Assembly (NCBI GenBank): GCA_032622095.1
Contig: CP136066.1
Span: 186,530,716-186,594,715 of the forward strand
Source of the DNA: Siphonodentalium dalli
Lineage: Eukaryota > Mollusca > Scaphopoda > Gadilida > Siphonodentaliidae
Direction of reading: 5' to 3'
DNA length: 64,000 bases
This document shows positions 45,065 through 57,415 of the stretch, one piece after another (positions within the stretch are counted from its first letter, which is position 1; the number at the start of each line of letters is the position of its first letter). Below the pieces are notes generated by a model, which was not told where the DNA came from, made no database searches, and worked only from the letters and a program-made list of their open reading frames with translations. The translations under genes were made by a program, and so were the position numbers.

Positions 45065-45300
45065 GCATCATAAACTAAATGGATTCTCCCACCAAGTTAA
45101 AAAAGTTGTAAATTGGAATGGCATAGTTTGATTTGGAGAGATGTGCAAGTAATATACCGGTAAGCAGGCGACAGATAATACAAGTGCAGAAGGAAGAATT
45201 CAGATATGTTAAACAATGACCAATGTTCCTTAAGCTTATTATCTGAACATTTCCTGAGGGAACTACTCGTCAATGAGTATTTAGAAATAGAAAGGGTTAA
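45065..45300. mobile_element. TTAA MITE, CCCTTTCTATACT subtype, left end lost
   Basis: AAACTAAATGGATTCTCCC, GAATGGCATAGTTTGATTTG, TTATTATCTGAACATTTCC and final GAAAGGGTTAA. The left TTAACCC is missing. Confidence 0.62.
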
Positions 45301-45332
45301 TAACAATTTTACAAGTAAACTAACTGGTGTAA

Positions 45333-45530
45333 TTAACCCTTTCTACACTAAATGGATTCTCCCATCAGTTATTAAAGTATATATTGGAATGGTCTATTAT
45401 TCATTTGGGTGGATGTTAAGGATATATATTGGAATGGTCTATTATTAATTTGGAGGGATGTTCAGGTAATAAAAGCAGACGATAGACAGGAAACATAAGA
45501 GCAGAATGATTCATATTCATAGGTGGGAAG
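45333..45530. mobile_element. TTAA MITE, CCCTTTCTATACT subtype, left end only
   Basis: TTAACCCTTTCTACACTAAA followed by ATTGGAATGGTCTATTATTC twice (internal 47 bp repeat). No right terminus. Confidence 0.6.
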
Positions 45531-45795
45531 GTTGGCCCCGCACGAAGACGGCCCCAGAGAAGTCGGGGGCCCCGTTAATTAGATGGGAGTTGGATGAAGC
45601 CTTAAATCGGCTTAAATTCATTGAGATAGTGTTTATTTAGGCTAATTGTGAATTCCACAACTGTAACTTGATATTTCAGTGCAGGAACCTTCCGATTACA
45701 GACACAACTAAATTTGAGAATGTTTATGTAGCTAATTGTGAAGTCCAGAATGCTATCTTAGTTATAACAACACACTGAACTTCACTAATGGGCAG
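45531..45795. mobile_element. GGCCCC element, partial copy
   Basis: GGTTGGCCCCGCACGAAGAC, then CCCCGTTAATTAGATGGGA. It aligns with the complement of 5100-5310 through GGGCAGTCACTGA. No RT fragment here. Confidence 0.6.
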
Positions 45796-45800
45796 TCACT

Positions 45801-46076
45801 GATGCTGAAGGGGTCATTGTCGCCAAATTTTGGTGTTGGTTACCCAGCTTTAGGAAAAGGTGTTTTAGGTACATGTACCCAGCTTGACCTTTGCATTGTT
45901 TTGAGCACACAAATTGCTGCTTGAGTACAAACATTCAAAATTTTTATTTCTGACTAATAACTGCTTTTTCTCGGCGATTTAACTATTATTTACGACAACA
46001 TATATCACATAAAACTGCAAAGGTCAAGCTGGGTACACAAAACACCAAAATGTGGCGACAATGACCCCTTCAGCGT
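45801..46076. mobile_element. Long-TIR element, GCTGAAGGGGTCATTGTC ends
   Basis: Arms over 60 bp, including ACCCAGCTTGACCTTTGCA. Flanks GTCACTGAT / GTTACTGAC look like a 9 bp duplication with two changes. Grouped with 1776-2127 as Mutator-like (inference). Confidence 0.62.
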
Positions 46077-46589
46077 TACTGACCTTGGGTGACTGTGGTT
46101 CAGATTTGTTCAAATGAGGTCCCTGGGTCGAATGTGGGCGGAGCCAGTGACATCATTAAAAAAAACAATACAAAATTCTGATTTGTTTTTAATTTTCAGG
46201 GCGACCTTGCTCCGTTTAACAACATTTAACTTAATTAAAAAATTTTTTTTTTAAACATGTTATAAAATTTAAAAAAGTGACACCATTATAACATCTGCAG
46301 AGTTATGAAACTTTAATCTTCATTGAAATTACGGAAACATTCCATTACCCACCCCCCTCCCACATGGCCCAGACCCCCCCACCCTGCCCCCAACCAACAG
46401 CCCTTCGACCCCATATCATCTCCCAACTTCCCAACCTCTCTCACCAGAAGCAGATATTATATCTCTGCAGAGAGACAGATCATTAATTGAGATTAGAATA
46501 ATAGATATCATCTGGCAGGCTGGTGTGTAAACAACTGCTAGCTGCTAGATGTTTGTTTTCATTATCAAATTAAAACAAACTGCTGTTCC

Positions 46590-47010
46590 CAAGCCTGAGT
46601 TTAGTGTGTCTGACATTTGCAGAACGAGGTCACCAGAGGGGGAATTTAGTGACGCTACCCCCATATAGCATGCTAACATCCTCAATACACCCTCCAGGGA
46701 CCTAATTTTAGATTCTAGAGTATCAAATTGACATTTTGTTAGTTACTTTTTCCCTTCTGTTAAATTTCTATATCCCCTATTTTGCAGAAGATACAATGCA
46801 TAATTGAAGTGCCCAATAGGTGCACATCACCAACTTCAACTGGAGAACTTCAATCTGTTTCAATGTTTCCCATGGCAGTTGAGGCCTAATCAGAATGAGG
46901 TCCCCAGAGGATGAATTCGGTGATGCTAGCCCACCTTGCGGAAAAGCATATTAAGTTCACCCTTTGGGGACCTCATTCTACAAATGTCAGACACACTAAA
47001 TTCAGGCTTG
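46590..47010. mobile_element. CAAGCC foldback element with exact 8 bp duplication
   Basis: GCTGTTCC at 46582-46589 and 47011-47018. Ends CAAGCCTGAGTTTAGTGTGT / CTAAATTCAGGCTTG. Long-spacer version. Confidence 0.8.
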
Positions 47011-47018
47011 GCTGTTCC

Positions 47019-48640
47019 CATATTATTTTCTTAACCACCACTTACCCAGGTGAAATCATACCTTGATTTTTCAAAGAATTGGGGGTTAATATATTGAATA
47101 GAATTTGTCTGTCTGTTGGGATGTCTATCTATCAACAATTGTTTTATTCTCCAGATCAATATTAAAGACCCAATGGGTTGATATATTTTGGTGTTCCCTT
47201 GGTGACTCACAATCAGATTTGTTAAAATAAGTTCATCAAATAGGTGTGAAGCCAGGGCTATAACTCTTTCCCTCCATAGTAATTCTTAAAACAATTTCTT
47301 CTCAAGAACCATTGGGCCTATTTAGCTTATATTTTGGAATGGAGGGTCCTTGTGTGACCGGGATTCATATTTGTTCAAATGTGGTAATTTTAAAGGAAAC
47401 TTTTGAGGGAAATCAATTAACTTCAACTCTTAGATCAACCCTTTGAAATTACTAGATGAATGCATCTCGTAGATGGGGATTCACATCTGTTCAAATAGGG
47501 GCAGTGATAAGAGATTTAACTCTCTCCAGCAACCCTACCTGTATCTATGCTGTATGGTACTGGTATAATAATGTATAGATTCCTAATTATTTCTAAACTG
47601 CCTGGGTGGGGGGCAATGTTTGAGGCAGTGGGGTGGGAGTGTAGAAGGGGTGGAGTTTTGACCCCCTACTTTGATAAAATTTTAAACAGATACGTTAGTT
47701 GTAGATTATATTTTCACACCAAATATAGGTTAGAATTGTTCTCATAATTCGGTTTGATAATCCAACCAGTATGTTTTAAAACCAACAGTCCAGATGTTCC
47801 TACTTCAGGTTAAACTGTTGGACCGAAATGGCCACAAATTTTAACTTTATGGGGGATGTCAGATTGGAAATATTCAAAAGTTTGAGAGCTTGAAGTACCG
47901 GTACCAGTTGTAAAAGAGGGATGTGCAAAAGAAATTTTGTGAACTTAGTACTGTGGTCTGGTTGTCTTGTTTAAAAATGGTAAGGTGATTGGAGATTTGT
48001 CAGTGGTGTGTATTTATAAATTTCAAGATGAAGAGCTCTTCTCATTTGAGAACCTCCAGCTATGTCCATGTTTAGAAATATTTGTCTTAAGTGATTTTGT
48101 CAATGTACTGACTGTTGAAGTCATCAGAGTCCCAGTCTGCTCAGTCTTTACAGTCTGGTGAGCGACACCACAGTCATTGACTGTCTTGTCACTTAAAACA
48201 TAGTTTCCTCACTCATAAAACAACAAAATGGGGGTTTGATATCATACAGTATCTATTTATAATAGTTAAATTAGCCATTGGACAGCTCTGGCACAAGCTA
48301 TTAATCCTGATGTATTTAATCTAATTCTCAGTTTCAAAATCAAATTGAAACCTGTGAATGAATCTCAATAAATTTTAACATGAATATTGAATAATCACAT
48401 CGGCATATTAGAAAATGCGAGCCTTCACACCAGGCAAAGATGATTCTTATCGGTCATGCAATTTAAGTAATGTCAATACCCTGGCCATGTGCTCAGTTAG
48501 TACTAATTTTCCTACATATATTCTAAGCTGATATTTATTGCTCATATATGCCCCTTTAAGTCGTCTGAGGTAAAAAATTATGGATGACAAACATGACATG
48601 GCGTTGGTGTTTTTTTATGATGAACACCGTTGAAACCACA
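47019..48640. other. No gene; old degenerate repeat
   Basis: 47210-47520 has repeated GATTCA(C/T)AT(C/T)TGTTCAAAT phrases typical of decayed invertebrate repeats. No exon recognised. Confidence 0.4.
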
Positions 48641-48839
48641 TTCAGATTCAGAGAAGGTAACACATTATATTAGTAAAATATTGCCTTGATAACCTTTGGG
48701 AAACGGGTTGTATCTCAGGTTGTCTTGTATCGATTAGCCTGAAATTTTGCATGTGGTATTCTACAATATTTTGCAGCAATCAGACATGAAAGTGAGATAT
48801 TTTAGATGCGCCAAAATCGTGACAGAGTTACAAACGGAT

Positions 48840-48841
48840 AC

Positions 48842-48863
<22 letters not shown>
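48840..48863. repeat. (CA)n microsatellite
   Basis: Run of about 12 CA units following GTTACAAACGGATA. Confidence 0.9.
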
Positions 48864-48872
<9 letters not shown>

Positions 48873-48969
48873 CTTGGCTTTTATATGTTGATTATTGTTA
48901 TAATGATGAGTCCCTTTAATGCTCAAGGTTCCTTAACAATTAAAGAATTTAAATTTAATATAGAATGAG

Positions 48970-49418
48970 CACTGAGTGCCTGTCATTTGCAGAATGAGGT
49001 CCCCAGAGGGTGAATTTAGTGACGCTATCCCACATAGCAAGCTAGCATCACTAACTTCACCCTCTGGGGACCTCATTCTGCTTAGGCCTAATCTTATCTG
49101 GAACATTTCTTTATTATCAAATTTCTATAGAAACCTCTTCACACAGAATCTATTTCTTTTTTAGTTTAGTTTCCCTAGATCCCCAAATTGGCAGATGATA
49201 CATTGCATAATCGAGGTTCCCAATGGGTGTACATCACAATATTCACCATTTTGTAACTTCAAAATGAGACTATGTCTCCCATAGCAGATGAGGCCATGCA
49301 GAATGAGGTCCCCAGATGGTGAATTTAGTGATGCTAGCCCATTATGCTGGATAGCGTCACTAAATTCACCCTCCGGGGACCTCATTCTGCAAATGACACA
49401 TGCTATAATCAGGCTTGC
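48970..49418. mobile_element. CAAGCC foldback element, long version
   Basis: Four AATGAGGTCCCCAG blocks in two mirrored pairs. Right end ATAATCAGGCTTG. Left end eroded (GAGCACTGAGTGCCTGTC). Confidence 0.68.
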
Positions 49419-49616
49419 CCCTATCTTGCCCTGAAATGCCCCTGTCAACCGCATTCCATAATGTCAGTTTTGATTCATATCAAATAGATTTTTAATGGAG
49501 ACAATAAAAAAAAAAATTTGTATAAAACTTGTTTGATGAAAATATAAGGATTTACTTTCCAGTTTTGTATTTATGGTTTAATAGGCCAATATAAATAAAT
49601 TTTAGATTGTCATCCA

Positions 49617-50630
49617 AATCTTTTTCGATATTTATACTCCCATCCCAAATATGGGGAATATACTGGATTACATGCATCCATCAGTCCGTCCGCTCATATA
49701 TCTCAACCATGAGTTATCAGATCTCGATGAAATTTGGTATGCAGGTTTGGCATCAGGACGGCTTTCAAGAGGGTTCATTGACGTTATTCACATTTTCCGT
49801 TCAAGAGTTATCCCTCTTTGTTTATCTGAAAATGTTGGAATTCCATCCGTCCGCATAATTATATATCTCAGCCATGGGTTATTGGATTCTTTTGAAATTG
49901 GGTATGGAGGTTTGGGCTTTCAAAAGAGAATTCAGTTATGTTATATGCATTTTCCACTCAAGAGTTATCCCTCTTTGTTCATCTGAAAATGTTGAATTTT
50001 TGTTCGCCTGCTCATATATATTTTTATACCCCCTGCAACAAAGTTGTGGGGGGGGGGGGTGGTTATACTGGAATCAGCTTGTCCATCCATCCGTCGTCCG
50101 TCCGTGGACACAAATTTGTTCAGAGTTTTTCTGTCATTTTTTTATAATTTTCCGTGAAACTTGGCACAGACGTCAACCACCATGGGAACCTGTGCACCTG
50201 CGATTTTAATGTCAGTCAGACTTATTTTCACAGAGTTATTGGCCTTCTTGACTTAGAATATTTTCAATCGTCGACACAGTTTTGTCCGGAGATTTTCTCA
50301 GCTGTTTATGAATCTTTTTTGTTAAACTTTGCACATCAACCACCATGGGGACCTGTGCAAATGCGATTTTAATGTTGGTTAGACTATTTTGTCAGAGTTA
50401 TTGGCCTTCTTGACTTGAATATTTTTCATTTTTCTCAGTAATATTTGTTACCAATTATTTGTGGTGAAGATGATATTTAGATAATAATTGTGCACCTGCA
50501 ATGGGAATCAATTATTTTATTATTTAAACTTAATGTCTACTGATGTGTGAAACATCTTAGTATTTAAAAACACGGGGGGGGGGGGGTCAGAACTGTATGT
50601 CAGAACCCGAAGTAGTACTTCTTGTTATTT
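49617..50630. repeat. CCGTCCG / TATACCCC compound repeat
   Basis: A 163 bp tandem pair (units at about 49690 and 49853, each with AAGAGTTATCCCTCTTTGTT). A second module starts TATACCCCCTGCAACAAAGT with a G12 run and CCATCCATCCGTCGTCCGTC, with its own repeat of ACCACCATGGG-ACCTGTGCA. Resembles GTCC-rich repeats of molluscs. Open frames here are repeat artefacts. Confidence 0.62.
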
Positions 50631-50933
50631 TTAACCCTTTCTACACCAAATACTCATTGATGAGTATGTAATTAGCATTGTTTAGTACTTTTTCCCTTCT
50701 ATTCAGTTTCTATATCCCCTAATTAGCAGAACATAAATTGCATAATCGAGGTAACTAATGGGTCAACATCACCAATGTCAACTGGGAAACTTCAATCTGA
50801 TCCTAGCTATCTCATAGCAGTTGAGGCCTAAGCAGAATGAGGTTCCCAGTGGGTGAATTTGGTGATGCTAGCCCATTATGCCCGACAGCATCACTAAATC
50901 CACCTTCTGGGGACCTCATTTAGAAAGGGTTAA
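50631..50933. mobile_element. TTAA-bounded composite with foldback sequence inside
   Basis: TTAACCCTTTCTACACC left and AGAAAGGGTTAA right (CCCTTTCTATACT subtype ends). The interior is half of a CAAGCC foldback (CATAGCAGTTGAGGCCTAAG, AATGAGGTTCCCAG). Confidence 0.65.
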
Positions 50934-51474
50934 ACCAGGATAATAATAAAGTGGCCTTATACACAAACTACACCTCAGGGCATTTTTTACAATATAATTT
51001 ATTGGGATATTGTTTAACGACATCCTGGTACCTCCAGTACCCAAGTATAGTACATGTGCAGTACATGGATCCTCCCAAGTTTATATGCAAAGCCTAATTA
51101 TTTGAACAATCCTGTCATAGCCTGAGGGTAACACATCAATTTCATCTCGCTTTATTGATGAATGGTGGTGATATTTATTGTTGGTTAATGATAAGAAATG
51201 TAATATGGATGTAAGATGATATCACACACTGTAGTCATTTCATCTCGCTTTTATTGACGAATGGTAGTGATATTTATTGATGAATGTTGGTTAATGATGA
51301 GAAATGTAATATGGATGTAAGACGATGTCACACACTGTAGTCAGGACTCATTTAAACTAAACCTGGGGTATATCTTATTTTAACAGTTTGAGAATTTTAG
51401 CCAATACTTCGTACACCCGCCAGTAAGCCCACCCCTGAGGATAAGCCCAGTCTATATTTTTGCACCCAAAAATT

Positions 51475-51762
51475 TCTAGGTTCCCCAGTTGAAGTTGGTG
51501 ATGTTCACCCTTCAGTCACAACAATTATGCAATTTATCTTCTGCAAATTAGGGGATATAGAAAATAAACAAAAGAGAAAATTTACTAAAAACAATGTTAA
51601 TTTGAGACTATAGATATTTTCCAGAAGATGAGGCCTAAACAGAGTGAGGTCCCCAGATGGTGAAATTGGTGATGCTAGCCTGCTGTGTGGAATAGCATCA
51701 TTAAATTCACTCTCTGGGCACCTCATTCTGCGAATGTCAGACACACTGTATCATGGCTTGAT
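51475..51762. mobile_element. CAAGCC foldback element, truncated left
   Basis: Begins in the CCCCAGTTGAAGTTGGTGAT spacer and ends GACACACTGTATCATGGCTTG, with AGTGAGGTCCCCAG and GGCACCTCATTCTG blocks. Confidence 0.65.
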
Positions 51763-53030
51763 AGGCCACCTTGGATTTAAAATCCTAGATTTGGCAAGAT
51801 TTGAATCGGAGTATGTAATTTGTCGTTAAAGGGACAGACAGCCTTCATTGTAGGTTACTGAGAAATAACATTTATCAAATTATGATAATTTCCTCAAGAA
51901 TACACTAATAGTATAACATAATGATATGGATTTTATATTATTCACAAAACACGCTTTATGTCAGAGAAAATGCAGGTCGAGTGTTTAGTTTCTCGCAAAA
52001 AGCACTGAATTGTTTATAAGCAGTCCTTATTTAGATTCGTGTGCATTCTACCCCTAATTTGGTGCATCTACAACTTACAATACTATCATAGTAAATTCCT
52101 TATTTGGTGTGTAACGTAATTACCATAGGTTAGGAGAAAATACTAACTGGATTGAAAAATATTCATCTCTTTGCAAGAACAATTATATTATGTACTCGTT
52201 TTCTATCCGATTTCCCAATCATGAAGTAACATGGATTAGCTGCATTTTGAACTGACAACGGTTAGAATGGGTCAAATAAAATAAAATTTGGTGCGATCTG
52301 AATGTGATTGTTGATGGCACCAATTTGATCTTCTCCTTCGACAGTGAAAGGGAACATTTTCTTTGGACAATCTGGTAGTTCCAGCTGTTTGTCTATAAAC
52401 AAATGGTTCTGTAATGGTTTTGATGTATGTTTACATAACAAAGCATAAAAAAGTGACTGTGACATGCAATGTATGTGATATTTATGATTGGTATAAGAAC
52501 ACATTCTACCTATTATATAATATTCTTTCTGCTTATGGCAGTTTTAGCGGATGTGACTATTGTAACTGCAATACCCACTGCAAAAACCGCCCGTATCTTG
52601 GAAGATCCATCACACAATAAAAATCCACGAAGGTACATGGCCCAATAATATTAAGCATATTCTCTGCTATGCTGCTACATAACCAATAATTGGATGGTTA
52701 TTCAATAATATAGAAAAGAAGTATGAATGAGGCTTTGAATTCTGGAGACATTAATATGAAAGATCTCTAAATAGACTGAGACCCGCTTCAAAGAATTGGA
52801 ATCTGTCTAAGGACATATGATAGGAAACTCACAGTAGCCATTTTTATTTAATTTATTTATCAGTAACCTCAGGGAGATAAAGATACATATATACAAATAG
52901 TGTGTGCAACATACAAAACAACTCCCATTCAAAAATGAACAGGTATATAAATAAATATACAATAGTTCATCCATGTCTCTCTTGAATAAATATTAATATT
53001 AAATCTGCGTAATTTTTTAACATAGCTGAA
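51763..53030. other. No gene recognised
   Basis: AT-rich noncoding DNA. Open frames on either strand have no recognisable domain. Confidence 0.4.
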
Positions 53031-53033
53031 GTA

Positions 53034-53515
53034 CAGTAATACCCTAAGTAATCAACTCCATAATTCCCATACCCATAATTCTGCTGTGGTTAACCCTTTA
53101 CCCAACAGAACGGCCCTGTGCCAATGCATTCTCTTATATATGCGAGTCGACCATAGGTCGCCTCGCATATATAAGAGAATACATTGGCTTAACACATTAA
53201 AAATTATAAAATTGTTAAAGAATGTAAGAAAAAATGGTAAAAAGTGTTAAAAAAAAGATTTTTTTAGGCCAATGCATTCTCTTATATATGCGAGGCGACC
53301 TATGGTCGACTCGCATATATAAGAGAATGCATTGGCACAGGGCATAACTGTAACTATCACAAAGTGGTCAAGGAGCCGGTTCCAATGATATCCATATTTG
53401 TATGGTTCTATTGAGACAGACCGAAGATATTTTAGGCTGTTGAAGCTTTATTTGGCCGGTTTTGGCCGGTTTGTTGGGTAAAGGGTTAAGGAGTTCATTA
53501 TTTAGGGCATTATTG
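53034..53515. mobile_element. CAGTAAT palindromic MITE, interrupted
   Basis: TA flanks (53032-53033, 53516-53517), CAGTAATACCCTAAGTAATC left, GGGCATTATTG right. Interrupted at its own TTAA by 53090-53489. Confidence 0.75.
53090..53489. mobile_element. TTAA hairpin MITE nested in CAGTAAT MITE (inverted orientation)
   Basis: TTAA 53090-53093 and 53486-53489. Hairpins 53120-53188 and 53268-53336. Opposite orientation to the SEC23 intron copies. Confidence 0.88.
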
Positions 53516-53744
53516 TACAGTTTATTATGGCTCAATTGTCAATTTCCCATGGCTGCGACGATTATGCATCTTTTTGTCTTATCAACCACGTAACAACAAT
53601 TAAGTCTCCCGAGAAGACTTAATGAAAACTTTCAAAGTGATTGAGCATGTCCTATGACCATTTGATAACTGCATAGTCACTGACAAGAAGTTCATTCGGA
53701 GAATGTTTACATAAAAAGATCAACAAATAGTCTGATATCATTCG

Positions 53745-53895
53745 TCAACTAATTATCTGAACATTTCCTACAAATAAATGAATGGGAATCCTGTTTTCTT
53801 TCCTTGTATCAAAACAATACCCCATCAAATAAATAGTGGTTCATTCCAATGTATACTTTTATAAATGAACTGGAGAATCCATCCAATAATGAAGG
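53745..53895. mobile_element. TTAA MITE fragment, CCCTTTCTATACT subtype, reversed
   Basis: AATTATCTGAACATTTCC, CATTCCAATGTATACTTTTA and GGAGAATCCAT. Neither TTAA terminus intact. Confidence 0.5.
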
Positions 53896-54462
53896 GTATA
53901 ATACATACAATCGAATTGGGACATTTTATGGCCCGTGGAGCATAGCCAGCGGGATAACTCTGTCTCTATCTGAGATCGCGTGAATGATTCATGATTCTCT
54001 GTTCTAAAAATAGTACTAGTAATGAAAAATTTTCCAAATTGGTTATCGCATTATACAAGAAACAATTGATATAACAGAAATATAATTGACTGAAGCGTTT
54101 CCGGACATTTCATATTAATTATTCTCTGCCAAACTATAAATCATAAGACTAAACATGCAAAACCTGAAGAGCTCTGAAAAAATCTATTCATAAAAGCCAT
54201 TTTATATTCATAGAACAATAATATAAATTATAAAGATTTGATTCAACAGACGTCAATAGTTGACACCAAAGGAACATAGATTGTTTATGAAAGACAGGAA
54301 ACAAATGAATATCTTTACACACATAAGCATAAGCATAATCCCACTATATACCCGTTTTCTTTTGATTGGTTCAAGCATATCAAAATGAAAGCTGTTATAA
54401 TTGGTAATTTGGCCATTGAAAATTTGCCAAATAAATTTTGTTGTATTTGCCAAATAAAATTG

Positions 54463-54577
54463 TATTGCTTACAATTATGCAATTTATCTTCTGCAAATTA
54501 GGGGATATAGAAAATGAACAAAAGGGAAAAATTTACTAAAAACAATGTTAATTTGAGACTATAGATATTTTCCAATT
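54463..54577. mobile_element. CAAGCC foldback spacer fragment
   Basis: CAATTTATCTTCTGCAAATT and TTAATTTGAGACTATAGATA match the middle of the long foldback copies. No terminal repeats. Confidence 0.55.
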
Positions 54578-54804
54578 AGACCCAATGAAACACATTATAT
54601 GTCCATGTCCTCATGTTAGGCACAGGTGACCAACCAAATTTTCTGTACCATTCCAATCCATCAACATGAAATCAGTGTATTACGTAAAGAGATGTAATCA
54701 CCATCACCATAGACCAAACTAATGTCACATATTTACTTTTTAAGGTCAAATTCCAATCGTATTGCTTACTTTGACCTGATATTGAACAACTTTTGATACA
54801 AATA

Positions 54805-54960
54805 CAGTAATGTAATGCCCTATATAATCGACTCCTTAACCACAGCAGAATTATGGTTAACTATTCTGAGAGCTTTCCGATGAATGGCAACAAGCCATAT
54901 TTCCGACTAAATCCTGAAAAGTTACCCATAATTATTACCCATAATAATAGGGTATTACTA
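54805..54960. mobile_element. CAGTAAT palindromic MITE, diverged
   Basis: CAGTAATG...ATCGACTCCTTAACCAC left, then GGCAACAAGCCATATTTCC. The right arm is mostly lost after GTTACCCATAATTA. Confidence 0.62.
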
Positions 54961-55555
54961 TACATGCAAAAGTGTTGCTGTTTGCTGTATATTACCAAGC
55001 AGCTGACCAACCGTCGACGAAAGAAATGTTTAACACAATATGAAGGAGAAGCAATTGACTTCGGTCAGTTATAGAGCTGCCTGACCTTGAAAGTGGCAGT
55101 GTCTTGTCATACAAAAGACCCCATAGACTGAGCGATGGTGGTTTCCTGGTTAACTTTCAGTGAGTAATGTTAGCATACCTACCATACACATCATAATTGA
55201 ACAACCTATTAAATATTGGAGTTGTGACCATTTATATAAAAGTGAATGTTCATGGTACGTGACCTTGAGTATATTTAATCCTATAAATAAATGCCTATAA
55301 ATAAATCACTGGTTAGTTCTGAAACATAGTGCAGTAATTTAATTGCTAAACATGAACACAACAATTGTGTGACCAACATAGGAAAACCTATTGAGGCCTT
55401 CCAAAAAAATTGACAAGTCTGTCAAAATTATAAAATGACCTTTTTGTGACTTTATAAAACAACTGCAGGCTGTAACATTAACAGGGAGATTGAATGTGGG
55501 TTTACATGTAAATCTCCTGAGCAAAGGTTACAGACTGTCAAGTGTTCCAGTCTCT

Positions 55556-55745
55556 CTTAATGAAAGGGTCATGGCAGGAGCTGTGCTGGTGCAGCATTAC
55601 AAATCATGTGCCAGAATGTTCTCTTTTAAATGTGAGTTACCCATAGGGATCCTCGCATAAGAGAATGCACTGACTTACAAGGTCAAGTAGATATTATTAG
55701 GCCAATGTATTCTCTTATATATACGAGGCTCATGGAAGGATTAAT
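55556..55745. mobile_element. Degraded TTAA hairpin MITE, CCCTTTCATG subtype
   Basis: GGTGCAGCATTA, GTGCCAGAATGTTCTCTTTT, CCCATAGGGATCCTCGCAT and TATTCTCTTATATATACGAG; ends TCATGGAAGGATTAA. Confidence 0.55.
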
Positions 55746-55827
55746 CTTCACTGCGTGTATAAGTAAAATCAGAATCAATCAGTGAATGAGAAATGAAATA
55801 AAACTCTGATTATTAATAATCAAGTGA

Positions 55828-56549
55828 CCAGCCTAGAGAATTCTAATTGGGAGAAGTCACGGCTCTCTATTAGATTATTAGGGAGAAGTCATGGCTCTCT
55901 ATTAGATTATTAGGGAGAAATTGACTGTAATCAAGGAGAAGTCACGGCTCTCTATTAGATTATTAGGGAGAAATGGACTGTCATCGGGGAGAAGTCACGG
56001 CTCTCTATTAGATTATTATGGAGAAATGGATTGTCATCAGGGAGAAGTCACGGCTCTCTATTAGATTATTAGGGAGAAATGGACTGTTATCAGGGAGAAG
56101 TCACGGCTCTCTATTAGATTATTAGGGAGAAATGGACTGTTATCAGGGAGAAGTCACGGCTCTCTACTAGATTATTATGGAGAAATGGATTGTCATCATG
56201 GAGAAGTCACGGCTCTCTATTAGATTATTAGGGAGAAATGGACTGTTATCAGGGAGAAGTCAGAAGGGATAATTCATAAAGGCTGAAGTTCAATTTACTC
56301 TCTAACATCACCTTTCTGTGATCCAATTAGTATTATACAATACAAGAGGCTTGAGCCCATGTATAATAACATTATAATGAGTAGGTACATGTACACCATT
56401 ATAATCAGTAAATGCTGATATGCTGTTTTTTAATATATGTTCATGTTATGCTGGTATATAAGAGAGAAGTTACTTCTCCCTGGGACAAAAATAGGGAGAA
56501 GTGGGATATTTTAGGGAGATGTCTCCCAAGTCGTCATCTAGGCTGGTCC
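55828..56549. mobile_element. GGACCAGCC TIR element, copy 2, with about 52 bp minisatellite
   Basis: Ends TGACCAGCCTAGAGAATTC and CATCTAGGCTGGTCC. Subterminal TAGGGAGATGTCTCCC matches copy 1 inverted. Confidence 0.75.
55848..56265. repeat. About 52 bp minisatellite, about eight units
   Basis: Each unit has GGAGAAGTCACGGCTCTCTA, TTAGATTATTAGGGAGAAAT and GGACTGT(T/C)ATC. The first unit is shorter. Confidence 0.88.
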
Positions 56550-57410
56550 TTGTTGATAATGAAGTATGAGGTATTTGGTTTAAGCACTACGTAATATCAA
56601 GCTAGGCAGTAATATAACCCTGATCCCAACAACGCGATGACTAGCTGCACACATGTATAATTGCCCAATGCTTAATCAACATTAAAAAATTTGTAGGTTT
56701 ATCAATGAGTCATTGTCTTATACTTTTGTAGTTATTTTGTAGTTTTTCTAGAATTTCATATTATAACTTCACCTCTATATATCACATCAGACGCTGCACA
56801 ATATTACAAAAATATTAACATAGATATATGTATATAATTCAGAAATCCAAAACCACAGCAATATTTACTGGTGAAGACAGGCGAAAAGAAATATATTTTA
56901 TATTTTCGGTGATGACCATGTGTACTATTTCACCTAATTTTTATTTGTATGAATACACATCACAAATAACAGTTTTCTAAACAAATTCCACATTTTCATC
57001 TTTTCAACACCATACGGTATATAGTTTTCATGTAGTGAAATGATAAGAGTTGTCTTCAACAATTTTCACCAAATTCAATAGAGAGCATGCTGGGTACAGT
57101 TGCTAACAGGATATAGACAATAATCGGAAAAATATGGAACATCCAAGTCGTCATGGAAAATAAAATTCATAATGAGATCAATGCAACAAAATTATGAGGA
57201 GTATATAAATTGCCGCTATAAACAGACCACAAACTGAATAAACTAGCAACATCACTTTCAAAAATTCAAATTAATCGTTAAAAAATGCGTAATGATGGTG
57301 AAGGTTAAGGAATGTAGTATGCTAAAGGATCAATTGAGTTCATCAAGCAGTAAAAAAAAATATGACAATTGCTGGTAGCATAAATTGCTGATATGGTTAG
57401 CATATCAATT
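56550..57410. other. No gene recognised
   Basis: AT-rich noncoding intergenic DNA, no repeats recognised. Confidence 0.4.
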
Positions 57411-57415
57411 AGACC

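Noticed and set aside
49161-49454. Recurrent frames with RMRSPEGEFSDA and SPSGDLIL (also 17860-18092, 48976-49164, 51505-51744, 57604-57843)
   Set aside because: Read-through of the GAATGAGGT blocks of the CAAGCC foldback family, in either orientation.
49607-50372. Overlapping open frames in three phases
   Set aside because: They follow the 163 bp and GTCC tandem repeats; overlapping openness in several phases indicates low-complexity repeat, not coding.
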